Assembly (NCBI RefSeq): GCF_947179515.1
Contig: NC_067480.1
Location: 8,055,501-8,119,500, forward strand
DNA length: 64,000 nucleotides
Direction of reading: 5' to 3'
From: Apodemus sylvaticus
Lineage: Eukaryota; Chordata; Mammalia; Rodentia; Muridae
Position numbers and translations under genes: made by a program. This document shows, in pieces, positions 20,359-31,171 of the stretch (within the stretch, counting starts at the first letter, position 1; every line of letters starts with the position of its first letter). Under the pieces are notes generated by a model. It saw only the letters and a program-made list of their open reading frames with translations. It did not search any database and had not been told where the DNA came from.

Positions 20359-20481
20359 ATCAAGCCATAGGGATTTAATTGTGATCAAGCCATAGGGATT
20401 TAATTGTGATCAAGCCATAGGGATTTAATTGTGATCAAGCCATAGGGATTTAATTGTGATCAAGCCATAGGGATTTAATTG
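20359..20481. repeat. Perfect tandem repeat, 25 bp x 5
   Basis: GATCAAGCCATAGGGATTTA-type unit with CAAGCC at 20361, 20386, 20411, 20436 and 20461, an exact 25-base period. The copies appear identical. Confidence 0.97.
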
Positions 20482-20559
20482 GGGTAGCTCATTTGTCAGT
20501 TTTCTTATAAAAAAGCTTCACTCTTTTTGTCCCCATGACACCAGCAAGTGGTTTTATTT

Positions 20560-20690
20560 GTATATTTATTTATTTAGAGGCATTGTCTGGAACTCGCTCT
20601 GTAGACCAAGCTGGCCTTGAACTCACAGAGAACTGCCCACCTCTGCCTCCCTAGTGCTGGAATTAAAACGTGCGCAACCATGCCTGGTGA
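20560..20690 (-). mobile_element. B1 SINE, partial
   Basis: Antisense B1 lacking its tail: GTCTGGAACTCGCTCTGTAG to CCATGCCTGG. Confidence 0.88.
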
Positions 20691-20994
20691 TGTTAGCACT
20701 TTTGCAGAATCCAGGCTGTGTGTACAAAGTCCCAACATCTGGATCTGCCTGATCACTTCTTCAGTGCTCCTGATGTGGGTGAAATTTAACACAGATGATT
20801 CTGCCCGGTCTGTTATCATGCGTGATATAGTATTAGTATTCTATTATTGTGCGTGATACAATATCAAAACACTTTTCCTAGTTACTATGGCATTCATTAA
20901 AAAAATATTTCTTAGCTTCCTGTGCTAGGTTGCAGTGTGTCTGAAGAAAACAGACACATGAATTTGGTCATGTGGAGCTGTATTAGCCAGGATC
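20691..20994. other. Intronic sequence
   Basis: Includes TGTATTAGCCAGGATCCTCT, probably the start of an older rodent repeat broken by the next element; otherwise nothing recognised. Confidence 0.4.
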
Positions 20995-21002
20995 CTCTAG
21001 GG

Positions 21003-21206
21003 CAGTGCTTCTCAACCTCCTAATGCTGTGACCCTTTGTTATGGTGACTCTCAACCATAGAACTACTTTTGTTGCTATTTCATAACTGTAATTTTGCTAC
21101 TGCCATGAATTGTCAAGATCCAAGTTTTCCGATGGTCTTAGGTGACTCCTGTGAAAGGGTCATTTGACCCTCGGAGGGGTCTTGACCCACAGGTTGGGAA
21201 GCACCG
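21003..21206. mobile_element. hAT-type DNA transposon (URR1-like, non-autonomous) with 8-bp target duplication
   Basis: Terminal inverted repeats CAGTGCTTCTCAACC and GGTTGGGAAGCACCG, flanked by CTCTAGGG on both sides (20995-21002, 21207-21214). The 8-bp duplication and CAGTG ends are hAT hallmarks. It is too short to encode a transposase. Confidence 0.9.
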
Positions 21207-21214
21207 CTCTAGGG

Positions 21215-21825
21215 GAACAGCCCCGATAGAACGAACGTGTGCCAGAAGATTAGTTATTAGAGTGGTTTACATGACGTGGTCCGAATAGTCCAACAATGAC
21301 TGTGTCACACCGGAGAGGGTGAGAACCTGGTGGTTACTCAGTCCATGGATTGTGTGCCCCAGCCGTCCCGACCTGGACAGGTTCCCAGAGAGAGGCTCTG
21401 TTCAGTCCATGTTGGAAACCTAAAGAACCTGTTTGTAAGGTCAGTGAAGGAATCAGCAGTAGAAACAACAGAGTAGCTGAACTCTCCATTGAAGATGGAG
21501 GGAGCAGAGAAGGAAAAGCCCTCACTGGGCTGTCCTACCAGAACCCCACCCAGACTTATGGGGGGGGGGTGGCGAGCATCCTACATCAGTTAAAGCAATG
21601 AAGATGTCTTCCCACAGACACACCTAATTAAGGTTTTCTCTAGAGGAGATTCTAGGTTGTGTCTGGTTGACAGAGCTAGCCGTCGCGGAAGCACACATTT
21701 TATTGGGAGAGAGAGAAAGACAAATTACAGGCTCGGTGTCATTCGCCTAAAATGCTCGGAGGCACAATAGTTCCCTACTCTGGTGTTTTTCAGATTTCAG
21801 AAGATTTATGCAGCCCCCCCCCCTT
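21215..21825. other. Intronic sequence, probably an older rodent repeat in part
   Basis: It seems to continue the sequence broken at 20995 (GGTTCTCTAG-like phrase, then CAACAATGACTG). Family not named; no exon. Confidence 0.4.
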
Positions 21826-21834
21826 TTGTCCTCA

Positions 21835-21995
21835 TTTCTCCTTGAGTGTGTGTTACCTGTGTCCAAGTACGGGAGTGCCTGTGTCACTAAGGGAGTGTGG
21901 GGGCCAGAAGACAACTTTCAGGAGTTGGTTCTTTGATTCCACCATGAGTTCCAGGGATTGAATTTAGATTGGCAGACTTGAATAGCAAGCACCCC
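21835..21995 (-). mobile_element. B3/B4-like SINE, diverged
   Basis: CCATGAGTTCCAGGGATTGA and GACTTGAATAGCAAGCACCC order, as in antisense B3-type SINEs. Confidence 0.5.
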
Positions 21996-22005
21996 CATTC
22001 TCATA

Positions 22006-22330
22006 AGGGTGTGGGAGTTTGAATGAAATTGGTCCCCATAGGCCCATAGGGTATGACACTATTAGGAGGTGTGGTCTTTGTTGGAGTGGGTGTGGCTTTG
22101 TTGGAGGAAGTTTGTCTTTGGGGGTGGGCTTTGAGGTTTCAGATGCTCAAGCCAGGACAGTATCTCACTCTCTTCCTGCTGCCCGTGGATCCAGATGTAG
22201 AACTCTTGGTCCTGGCTTCTTCTCCAGCATCGTGTCTGAATGGAAGAGCTGTATCCCGAGATTTTACCTGATATATTTCTGTGCCCGTGGGTGCCGAGAG
22301 CCTGCTGGTCTCTGGTGGCTTTGATGTGAC
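22006..22330 (+). mobile_element. Rodent MaLR LTR, 5' part, truncated by a B2
   Basis: TTTGAATGAAATTGGTCCCC, GGAGGTGTGGTCTTTGTTGG, GGGTGGGCTTTGAGGTTTCA. Ends where an antisense B2 begins. Confidence 0.8.
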
Positions 22331-22332
22331 TT

Positions 22333-22553
22333 TTTTTTTTTTTTTAAAGATCTATTTACTTCATTTTATGTGTACAGGTGTTTTGCCTGCATGCACAGAT
22401 ATGTTCACCACATGCATCCCTGATGCAATGGATCCTCTAGAACTGGAGTGACAGACAGTTGTCAGCTGTCATGTGGATGCCAGGAATTGAACCTGGGTCA
22501 TCTGAAGGAGCAGCCAGTGCTGTTAACCACTGAGCCATCTCTCCAACCCAGAT
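22333..22553 (-). mobile_element. B3/B2 SINE
   Basis: Poly-T/AAAGATCTATTTACTTCATT through ACTGAGCCATCTCTCCAACC; the middle is of B3 type. Confidence 0.9.
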
Positions 22554-22554
22554 G

Positions 22555-23545
22555 TTACTGTTTCTATTGGACCTGGACTGTAGTTTCCTCTCTCTCCTAC
22601 CAGTTCTCCTGGAGGTGGGTGTGAGACTTGGGTTATCAAAACACTGAGACCTGCAGAATGGCAGTCTGAAGACTTCCAAGTGTGTCACACTTCCAATCCT
22701 TGAGAGGTACAACTTAAGGGAAGATTTATTTTGGCAAACTGCTTCTGAACCTGCAATGAGGTGGAACCTTGTGGCGGAAAGGGTGTGATGTAAGTGAGGA
22801 GTCCAGCTGCTTCTTCAGAGTGGCCACAAAGTATAGAGAGACAGATACAGAGGGAGGTGTGCGGTCTGAGTCTCCACAGACCTCCTGCTGCGGAAATGGA
22901 TACAGTGTAGCAATTGTTTAGTTTGTAGTGGAAATGGATACCTTGTAGCAATTGTTTAGTTTGTAGTGGAAATGACAGGCAATGGGAAAACACTAAGAGG
23001 TGAGTTTAGGTCAGAGCGCCCTGGAGTTTGAGTTTCCGCCTCTAGGGCGAAATGACAGGTTTGGCATCAACAATACAACTGAGCTCTCCATGGTAACAGC
23101 AGAAAGGAGTTCATCCGTGCTGGCCTTCCCAGGTCCCTATTCCATGGATTGACCATTTTCAAAATGGGGTCTAGGAAAGATATAAGTCCATAGGTATGAT
23201 GTCAGGCATGGGCAGGTTCCTGTGCAAGCTCTTTCCTGTTTCCTGTGTGCTTTTCTTCCCCTTCCTGCCTCCCTCACTCCCTTCCCCCTTCTCCTTCAGT
23301 AGCAGATTGAACCCAGAGCCTTTTTACAGGATCTCCAGCATAGAGCAACAAGAAGCAAATGTGCCGACGTCTAGGTTGTCATCTTTCAATGGATATTCTC
23401 TGCTGCACCATTCAGGCCCCGTTCAGATTGGCGTATGAAGAGGAGAGGCAGAGTCAGTGCGCAAATCTTCCCTTCCCACCTCCCGTGCACCACACACCAG
23501 CACCGATCAAGTGATGCTCTGGCAGGTGCCAGGGCGATTGACTGG
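22555..23545. other. Intronic sequence with a 38-bp tandem duplication
   Basis: Possibly includes antisense MaLR-like sequence near 22700-22900. Otherwise nothing recognised. Confidence 0.4.
22893..22975. repeat. Tandem duplication, 38 bp x 2
   Basis: GAAATGGATAC...TTTGTAGTG occurs at 22893-22930 and 22931-22968 with two differences, then a partial third start. Confidence 0.93.
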
Positions 23546-23550
23546 GTGTC

Positions 23551-23605
<55 letters not shown>
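23551..23605. repeat. (TG)n microsatellite
   Basis: About 27 uninterrupted TG steps. Confidence 0.97.
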
Positions 23606-23609
<4 letters not shown>

Positions 23610-23722
23610 ATTCCAGGGATGACAAAAGGTACCGCCAGCTCTGTCTGACAGAGCTGACAGCCTAGGAGACAGACTGCCAACTAGGACTCTAGAGAAAAAG
23701 GAACCAAGGAGAGGCCTTTGGG

Positions 23723-23723
<1 letters not shown>

Positions 23724-23759
<36 letters not shown>

Positions 23760-23790
23760 TGTCTGTCTGTCTGTGTCTGTGTGTCTGTGC
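23724..23790. repeat. (TG)n(TCTG)n microsatellite
   Basis: GTGTGT run followed by CTGTCTGTCTGTC steps. Confidence 0.96.
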
Positions 23791-24955
23791 AGATGGGATG
23801 GTTGAGCATTTCCTTGGAGTCAGGTCAGAGAACTGTTGAAAGTTTTCATACCTCTTGATGACACAGTTGGACTCACCCTCTATGAGGGTCATCTCAGGGG
23901 TCTTGAGTGGGGTGACCCACCAAAGTATTGCCAAGAGTCTGGGAGGTGACGGTGACCCCCAACTCCTGAGTGTAGGAGCCAAGTGGTCTCTTACTGCAGC
24001 TGAGTTTTGAAATAGAACACAGACTACGGAGTACGGGCAAGTTACATCTTGACACGGGCACACGTGACATCTTAGAATGCAGCCACACAGGAGCAATGTC
24101 ACTCATCATGTGGAGAACCAGTATTAAGGAAATACTGGGAGCCCAGTCTGTAATCAATCCCCACAGTGCTCTTCATCAGGTGGTCTTAGTCAGCGAGTGT
24201 GGGCTCTTAGCATCTGTACCCATTTTCATTTCCATGATTAACAAGTTCATGTTTACTTTGGGCTCCAGGAAGTCAAGAAAAGGTCGGATAAATCCCGCTC
24301 TGACTCGGGACTGGGCCATGGGTTAGTAAACGCATGTGCTCTCTGACTTGGGGCTGTGGACAGGGCAGGATGTGCTCGGTGCACAGGTAGAATGTGGAGG
24401 GGCGTTCCGAGGATGGCTCAGCATCTGTCAGGCCTGGGAGCTGCGGGAGATTTGCATACCGAGCAGTGATGCAGTCTAGTCCAACTCATCTTTTATGGGG
24501 GTCATCTTGACATCGCGGTTAGGGCCCACCCGAGGATGATGGGAACCATCCTGTGGAAGTGGAGCCTGGCCGCACCCCGTCACTACTCTTCCTGGTGTGA
24601 TCCACAAAGTCATTGGTGAAGACTCTAGACGTGCACGTTGGTCTGCATGGACTCCTGAGCGGGGCCTCAGCACTGTCTGCCCTGTCACCTCCCCGCCCGT
24701 CCAGGCAGCCTCAGCAGCAGCCTTGCCACGTGTGCTGCACAGAGCTGGCCGTGTCCTTTGTCAAAGATGAGGTGGCAAATAGAGCAGAGAGCACACGAGA
24801 CTTCATGCACAAAAACATTTAAATGAGGTGTGAATAATTTAAAGGTCTCCCAAAGCAATTCTTGTTTATAAAGAGCTATTAATAAATATGACATCAATTT
24901 TTAAAAGTCCTCTTAAGAGACTAATTGGGTTATTTTTATACCCCACCTTATAGCA
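23791..24955. other. Intronic unique sequence
   Basis: Over 1 kb without recognised SINEs; no exon seen. Confidence 0.45.
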
Positions 24956-24964
24956 TACTCTTCT

Positions 24965-25120
24965 TTCCCCCCGCCCCCGAGACAGGGTTTCTCTGTGTAG
25001 CCCTGGCTGTCCTGGAACTCACTCTGAGGACCAGGCTGGCCTTGAACTCAGAAATCCGCCTGTCTCTGCCTCCCAGAGTGCTGGGATTACAGGCGTGCGC
25101 CACCACCGCCCGGCTATAGC
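24965..25120 (-). mobile_element. B1 SINE with target-site duplication
   Basis: Antisense B1; TATAGCATACTCTT before and TATAGCCTACTCTT after it. Confidence 0.95.
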
Positions 25121-25124
25121 CTAC

Positions 25125-25460
25125 TCTTAATAAGAGGACTTAAGGCATAATAATATATGTAATAAACTAACGTTAATTTTAATGTCTTCATAACCAAAAT
25201 GTAAACATTTTAACAACAGAGCCAGCAGGCCATATAATGCAGTGGTGTCCACATATGACTGCTGTCCACATGTGACTGCTGTCCACGTGAGCCACATGTG
25301 TGACTGACTGTGGGGCTTTTGCTCCTGACTCACACAGCATAGTTCTTGTGGCACCTAAGATGCGCAGATCCTTGTTCATGATTATATACATAGGTTTGTG
25401 CATATAACCTACAATATATGGTATGTATATAATCACGATTACATATATATTTATACATAC
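25125..25460. other. AT-rich intronic sequence
   Basis: Contains repeated GACTGCTGTCCACATG phrases and TATA-rich stretches; no gene. Confidence 0.45.
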
Positions 25461-25466
25461 ACATAC

Positions 25467-25795
25467 TGTCTTAGTTAGGGTTTTACTGCTTTGAACAGAC
25501 ACCATGACAACTGCAACTCTGATAAGGACAACATTTAATTGGGGCTGGCTCACAGGTTCAGGGGTTCAGTCCATTATCATCAAGGTGGGGGCATGGCAGT
25601 GTCCAGGCAGGCCTGGTGCAGGAGGAGCTGAGAGGTCTACATCTTCATCTGAAGGCTGCTAGCAGAAGACTGACTTCCAGGTAGCTAGGGTGAGGATCTT
25701 AAGCCCACACTCACAGTGACACGCCTACTCCAGCAAGGCCACGCCTCCAAATAATGCTGTTCCCTGAGCCAAACATATTCAGAGCACCACACAGA
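25467..25795 (-). mobile_element. Rodent MaLR LTR (MT/ORR1 type), antisense
   Basis: TGTCTTAGTTAGGGTTTTAC, ACACCATGACAACTGCAACT, CATCTTCATCTGAAGGCTGC, then AGCAAGGCCACGCCTCCAAA. Confidence 0.87.
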
Positions 25796-25974
25796 CACGC
25801 ACGTGATTGTACACAAACACACTTATATATGATTATATGCTGTACATACTAACTTTGAAATCATGGGTAATCATGACATTTCATGAAACACATGGACACA
25901 CAGAGAGTAATGTGTGTACTAACTTTGTCTAAGATTTCCTCCTTAACAAAAATATCTATGGATGGGTGAATCAG

Positions 25975-26100
25975 ATCTGGTGATCCAGGCCTGTAGTCCC
26001 AGTGGCCTAAGCAGGAAGATAACACATTCAAGGTCTGATTGAACCACACAGTATGTTTAGAGCCAGCCTGAACAACTTAAAGAGACCCTGTCTCAAAATG
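25975..26100 (+). mobile_element. Old B1/pB1-type SINE
   Basis: GATCCAGGCCTGTAGTCCCA, TTTAGAGCCAGCCTGAACAA, GAGACCCTGTCTCAAAATGA. Confidence 0.75.
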
Positions 26101-26109
26101 AAGAGTAAC

Positions 26110-26310
26110 AGGGGCTGGAGAGATGGCTCAGCGGTTAAGAGCACTGACTGCTCTGCCAGAGGTCCTGAGTTCAACTCCCAGCAACCACACAGTGGCTCAC
26201 AATCATCTGTAATGGGATCTGTGCCCTCTTCTGGTGTGTCTGAAGACAGCTACAATGTACCCAAACATAAAATATATAAATAAATCATAAAAAATATATA
26301 ATTTTTTAGA
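26110..26310 (+). mobile_element. B2 SINE
   Basis: GGGGCTGGAGAGATGGCTCA head through an A/T-rich ATAAATAAATC tail. Confidence 0.95.
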
Positions 26311-26356
26311 AAAAATTCTAACAAAATAAAACAAAAAACCAAAGAACAACATAAGA

Positions 26357-26422
26357 ACCCTGGGGATGTAGCCCAGTGGTAGAGCACATGCCTATGTGAG
26401 TGAGGGCCTGGGGTTGATCCCC
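26357..26422 (+). mobile_element. ID-type SINE (tRNA-Ala derived)
   Basis: GGGGATGTAGCCCAGTGGTA with GGGTTGATCCCCAG as internal B box; no poly-A tail remains. Confidence 0.8.
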
Positions 26423-26633
26423 AGTGGTGTCCTCCCCCAGAGTCACTGGGTGAAACGAAAGCCAGCAGTTACAAGCTGGCAACCACGATAATAGTCTGTC
26501 ATGGTTCTCACATGGGTCTTGGCAATCCTGGCTCTGAAGGAACCACACACAGCCTTGGGTTGAAGCCAGACATTGTTCCTGTCTTTCCCACTCATAGAAA
26601 CACTTGAGAATGCAATTAAGAAGGATGTTGGTG

Positions 26634-26812
26634 GGGCTGGAGAGATGGCTCAGCAGTTAAGAGCGCTGACTGCTCTTCTGGGGGTCCTGGGTTCGAGTCT
26701 CAGCAACCGCATGGTGGCTTACAGTCATCTGTAATGAGATCTGATACCCTCTTCTGGTGTGTCTGAGGACAGCTACAGTGTACTTGCATATAATAAATAA
26801 ATCTTAAAAAAA
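26634..26812 (+). mobile_element. B2 SINE with target-site duplication
   Basis: Complete B2; AAGAAGGATGTTGGT lies on both sides. Confidence 0.96.
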
Positions 26813-26825
26813 AAAAGAAGGATGT

Positions 26826-26975
26826 TGGTACAGGGCAGTGGTGGTGTATGCCTTTAATCCCAGCACTTGGGAGGCAGAGGCAGGTGGGTTTCCGAGTTTG
26901 AGGCTAGCCTGGTCTACAGAGTGAGTTGCAGGACAGCCAGGGCTATACAGAGAAACCCAGTCTCAAAAAACCAAA
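26826..26975 (+). mobile_element. B1 SINE
   Basis: GGGCAGTGGTGGTGTATGCC to CCAGTCTCAAAAAACC, followed by (AATT)n. Confidence 0.95.
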
Positions 26976-27001
26976 TTAATTAATTAATTAATTAATTAAT
27001 A
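26975..27001. repeat. (TTAA)n microsatellite
   Basis: About six TTAA units in the B1 tail. Confidence 0.9.
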
Positions 27002-27226
27002 AGGTGTCAGTAGGTAACCTCAATGAGCTTGTATTCCCGTCCCCACAGCCATAGTTAGCACCGACACGCTGAGTGTCGGTCGGGCGTGTGCTGAGAGGAA
27101 CCATTTGGGGCCCTGCGGGTTGTGTACTCTCAGATGGCCCACGCTGACTTACAAGTTCAGAGCACACAATTTCTTATTTTTTTATTTTTTATTTTGGTCA
27201 CTTACATTCCTGGTGTCCAGGTTGGA
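27002..27226. other. Intronic sequence
   Basis: No repeat or exon recognised. Confidence 0.4.
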
Positions 27227-27318
27227 CTCATGAATCAGGCATCTTTTTTCTCATAACCCTTTTCTCCCTGGGCTCATGAATCAGGCATCTTTTTTCTCAT
27301 AACCCTTTTCTCCCTGGG
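27227..27318. repeat. Perfect tandem duplication, 46 bp x 2
   Basis: 27227-27272 and 27273-27318 are identical, starting CTCATGAATCAGGCATC. Confidence 0.97.
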
Positions 27319-27557
27319 TTGTGAGAGTTACATGCCGCATGGCTGTTTCCACACAGCATTTTCTGAAAACCCAGGGTGGGTGGCCACCAAAAGGCTTCTG
27401 TGTCCTGTGTCACAGTTCCCGGGATGACATTCCCTTCCTGTTTGCCACAGTCATTAAGGCCAGTCCAAAAGCAAAGTAGGAAAGTTAGACTCATATCCCT
27501 GAATGAAAAAACAGCAAGAACTGGTGGTCTGCAGTCCCCTTTTAAAAAAAGAAGCTG

Positions 27558-27908
27558 AGGAGGAGGAGGGCAACCCTGTAGGACCAGCAGTCTCAACTGA
27601 CCTGGACCCCGAGATCTCTCAGACACTATGCCACCAGCCAGGCAGCACACACCAGCTGACATGAGGCCCCCAACACATATACAGCAGACGACTGCTGGGT
27701 CTGGGTTCAGTCAGAGAAGATACACCTAACCCTTGGGAGACTGCCCCCAGGGAGTGGGGTGGGGGTGAGGACATCCTCTTGTCGAGTGGGGGTAGAGAGG
27801 GGAGGAGGTATGGGATGGTGAACAGTTGGGGGGTAGACTGGGAGGGGGATAAAAATTGGACTTTAAAAAAGGATATAATAATAATAACAATAATAATAAT
27901 AATACATA
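27558..27908 (+). mobile_element. L1 3' UTR fragment (rodent type) with (TAA)n tail
   Basis: GGCAACCCTGTAGGACCAGC, CCCAACACATATACAGCAGA, GGTCTGGGTTCAGTCAGAGA-like phrases, a G-rich segment, then (ATAATA)n. Confidence 0.85.
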
Positions 27909-27921
27909 GTCAGTGAGCACA

Positions 27922-28002
27922 GTCTTGGATGGTCTAGGACTCATTATTCTCCTGCCTCAACCTTGCAAGTGCTTGCTTGTAGGCATGCACCACTCTACCT
28001 TG
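27922..28002 (-). mobile_element. B1-like fragment
   Basis: GGATGGTCTAGGACTCATTA and CCTTGCAAGTGCTTGCTTGT, then CATGCACCACTCTACC. Confidence 0.6.
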
Positions 28003-28171
28003 TGACCATGTTTAATCTTTCCTGAATAGATATTTTGTGAATCAAACCGCAGGAGATTATGGGGGCAATTTCTATTGTCACATCCATTTTACCATCCGTC
28101 TCACCTCGGGGAACTGAGACTCAAAGCTGTGTCATACACGGAAAGGCTTTCCATTGACAAATGATCCTTAA

Positions 28172-28292
28172 GCCAGGTGGTGGTGGCCCATTCTCCTAGC
28201 TCTTGGAAGTCAGAGGTAGTTGAATCTCTTGAGTTTGAGGCCAGCCTGGTCTACAGAGTGAGTTCCAGGGCAGCCAGGGCTACAGACAAACA
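28172..28292 (+). mobile_element. B1 SINE
   Basis: AGCCAGGTGGTGGTGGCCCA to CCAGGGCTACAGACAAACAA. Confidence 0.9.
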
Positions 28293-28346
28293 AACAATGA
28301 ACAAAAAATATAATGAGATTTAAAAAAAAAAAGAAACGTGTGTATG

Positions 28347-28425
28347 TGTTGGGACTGAGGTGTGGCTCAGTGCTTGAGTGCTTGCTAAAAACACTCAAAG
28401 CATTTGGTCCCCAGAACTGCAGGGA
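28347..28425 (+). mobile_element. ID-like SINE fragment
   Basis: GAGGTGTGGCTCAGTGCTTG and GCATTTGGTCCCCAGAACTG. Confidence 0.65.
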
Positions 28426-28492
28426 GGAAAAAGTGAGGGAGGGATAGGTATGTCTCAGTCACTGTTCTGTTACTATGCAGTGACTCCAGGAC

Positions 28493-28648
28493 TGAGGGAG
28501 ACAGGGTTTCTCTGTATAGCCCTGGCTGTCCTGGAACTCACTCTGTAGACCAGGCTGGCCTCGAACTCAGAAATCCGCCTGACTCTGCCTCCCAGAGTGC
28601 TGGGATTACAGGCATGTGCCACTACTGCCTGGCTTCTTTTTTTTTCTC
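28493..28648 (-). mobile_element. B1 SINE
   Basis: Antisense B1: GAGACAGGGTTTCTCTGTAT to CACTACTGCCTGGC. Confidence 0.94.
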
Positions 28649-28664
28649 CCTGAGGCAACTTTTA

Positions 28665-28811
28665 AAAGGAAACATTTAAGTGGGGGCTTGCACTCTCAGA
28701 GGGTGGGTCCATTACCATCAGTGACCATCATGGCAGAGAGCAGGGCAGTGTGGAGACAGGCATAGCCTGGAGCAGTAGCTGTGAGCTCACATCTGTCCCA
28801 CAAGCAGGAGG

Positions 28812-28846
<35 letters not shown>

Positions 28847-28886
28847 AGAGCGAGCGAGCGAGCGACCAAGAGAGAGAGCGCGAGAG

Positions 28887-28947
<61 letters not shown>

Positions 28948-29115
28948 AGGCCTGAGCCATGTGTGGGCTTTTGAAACCTCAAGCTCCACCCCCAGTGACA
29001 TACTTCCTCCAATGAGGCCACACCTCCTAATCCTTCCTCAACAGTTCCACCAACGAGGGACCAAGCAATCAAATAAATGACCCTCTAGGGGCCATTCTTA
29101 TTCAAACCGCTTTAA
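28665..29115 (-). mobile_element. Rodent MaLR LTR, antisense, with an expanded (GA)n core
   Basis: AACATTTAAGTGGGGGCTTG, then TGAAACCTCAAGCTCCACCC, GGCCACACCTCCTAATCCTT and GGGGCCATTCTTATTCAAAC. A (GA)n tract of about 135 bp sits in the middle. Confidence 0.82.
28811..28946. repeat. (GA)n-rich tract within the MaLR LTR
   Basis: GAGAGA runs broken by a few GCGA units; strong purine bias on the plus strand. Confidence 0.95.
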
Positions 29116-29254
29116 AGGGTGAACTTGAATTAATTTATTTTTTTAAATAATTTGAACAACTGGACCAGGTTTGAAGTATGTGTGTGGGAAGAAGACTACT
29201 AGTAAGTCTCCTCCGTGTCAGAGTTCTGAGCAAAGTGTTTTGCATTTGTCTTTC

Positions 29255-29480
29255 AAAAACTTGTTTTATTTATTCACTTGTTTGTTTGTGCATTTCTGCA
29301 TGCATGTATGGTATCCCCTGTCCAAACTTGAGGAGGCCAGAAAGGGTGTCGGATCTCTAGGAGATGGAGTTAGAGGTACTTCTGGGCAGCCCGATATGGA
29401 TGCTGAGAACCAAAATCAGGTCCTCCGAAAGGGCCAGAAGCATTCTTAGCTACCAAGAGATCCCTGCAGGCCCTGGTCAG
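29255..29480 (-). mobile_element. B3-like SINE, diverged
   Basis: TTTTATTTATTCACTTGTTT, GAGGCCAGAAAGGGTGTCGG, then TTCTTAGCTACCAAGAGATC. Confidence 0.75.
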
Positions 29481-31165
29481 TTCTGTCCTCCGAGAGGTCA
29501 AGACAATAGTTCCTCAATTCTAATCCCAAGTTAGACGTGAAGAGACGAAGACCAATGTTGGGAACGGTCTGGCCGTGAGAACAGTGATGAGGATCTAGTG
29601 TACCTGGATAGGTCCGGCCACAGCAGCAACACTAGCCACAGTTTCAGGCCACCCTGGGCTGCCCACCCGAGCTTACATTCAGCCCCACCACACCCACTAT
29701 GATAGTCCTTGGCTCTGGTTGGCAAGTGTCGAAAGATGGTGGCCATGCTGGGGCGGGTGTCTTTTGGGCTGATCGGAGTTTCATAGCTCCTTGACCAAGA
29801 AGTAACCCTGTGACCTTAACTCTTCTCCCTTCAGCTCCTCATAGGCTATGCAGAAGCTCGATTAATTTGGTTCAGGAAATGTCAGTTTATGAAACTCATC
29901 AAGCCGGAGGGCCAGATTACCCAGGTGGAGCCTGTTAGGTTTAAATGTTCCTTGGCCTGCTATTGAAGTGCTCAGTGTGGCTAGTGGATTAGCCTGGGGA
30001 CAGGAAGATTGGCACCTAGTGCCTGACTTCTGGGGAAGCTTAACTTCCTTATTTGTAAAACGCTCATACTTCCCATAGATAACATATTTCTACCAGTTCC
30101 TTTTCTGTCCTCTAAAACAGAATGCCAAACAGAAGCTGCATGTGGGGAGGCGGGGCTTAGTTTGAGAGGGTGTGGTCCTTCCTGGTGTGGCAAACGTGGC
30201 GACTAGAGCGGCTGGGTCTGTGATAGCAATGACAGGTCACATCTCAGGAATAAACAGTAAGCAGGGACAACCGACTAGTAGCTGGCCTGTCTGTAACCCA
30301 AGGCTAGTCCTCTGCTGCGCACGTCTCTTAGCCTGACCTTACCTTAATAGGTAAGGGATTCTACAGCCTCTCGATGCAGCGCCAATAGCCAATAGCCGGG
30401 GACCAAGTGTCAGCATAGGAACTTCTAGCGTGCATATTCCACACCCTAACAGAATCTTTTCCTACTGTCTTCTTCCCACTGAGACTATTTTGCAATCCAA
30501 TGACCTTAAGGTTTAAAGGATTGTAAGTGGGTCCTTTCTGCGAGAGGGCTCCTGGTGGAGTTTCCTTTAATAGACTTTGTTCTAGGGCCTGACAAGGAAG
30601 AGCTTTTGGTTGAGTAAACGGATACTGCAGGGTTTCATGGTTTTCCTTCAGTTGACCAAACTTAGGACAAATTCTGTATGTTTTTAGGTTGAAGTCTTAA
30701 CAGCGAAGTGCACAGATTAAGTTGAACTCACAGCGGTCTTGCACGAATGTAACCGACCTATGTAGGCACTTAAATTAAGAGTTTAAATATTAGCAGCTCC
30801 CCGTTCTTCTACCCGTTGCCTTCCACAAAAAAGTAACCCCACCCTAGACAGTTTATCTTTGCTTGTTTTAAAGTTGAACTGTATGCATATCGTAGGCTCT
30901 TAATTATTTGTAAGGATATGTCCTAGTGATGCTTCACAGCAGTTCAAAGGACCAGGGATTCCTAGGGAGTCCAGGACTGCTCTCGTCCCAGCCATGCAGA
31001 TGGGGAGGGAGGCTGCCCTTAGGTGGAGCTGGGCGGGCTGCTGTCTTTCTCCAGCTGTCTCCATCCTGCCTTTGGCCCAGGTGATATGCAAATCACATCA
31101 TTTCCAGAGTTTGCTGGGATGTGTGTAAGGTTGTAAAGTCGTGTCTTCAGAGTCTTTTTAAACCA
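29481..31165. other. SINE-poor intronic segment, 1.7 kb
   Basis: No recognised transposable element over 1.7 kb in an otherwise repeat-packed intron. Unique, mildly AT-rich, no exon recognised. A candidate for conserved regulatory sequence. Confidence 0.45.
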
Positions 31166-31171
31166 GTTCTC

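Noticed and set aside
26357..26422. tRNA gene
   Set aside because: It has A- and B-box-like words but sits in an ID SINE pattern and no clean cloverleaf or anticodon arm is apparent. The same holds for the heads of B2 elements.
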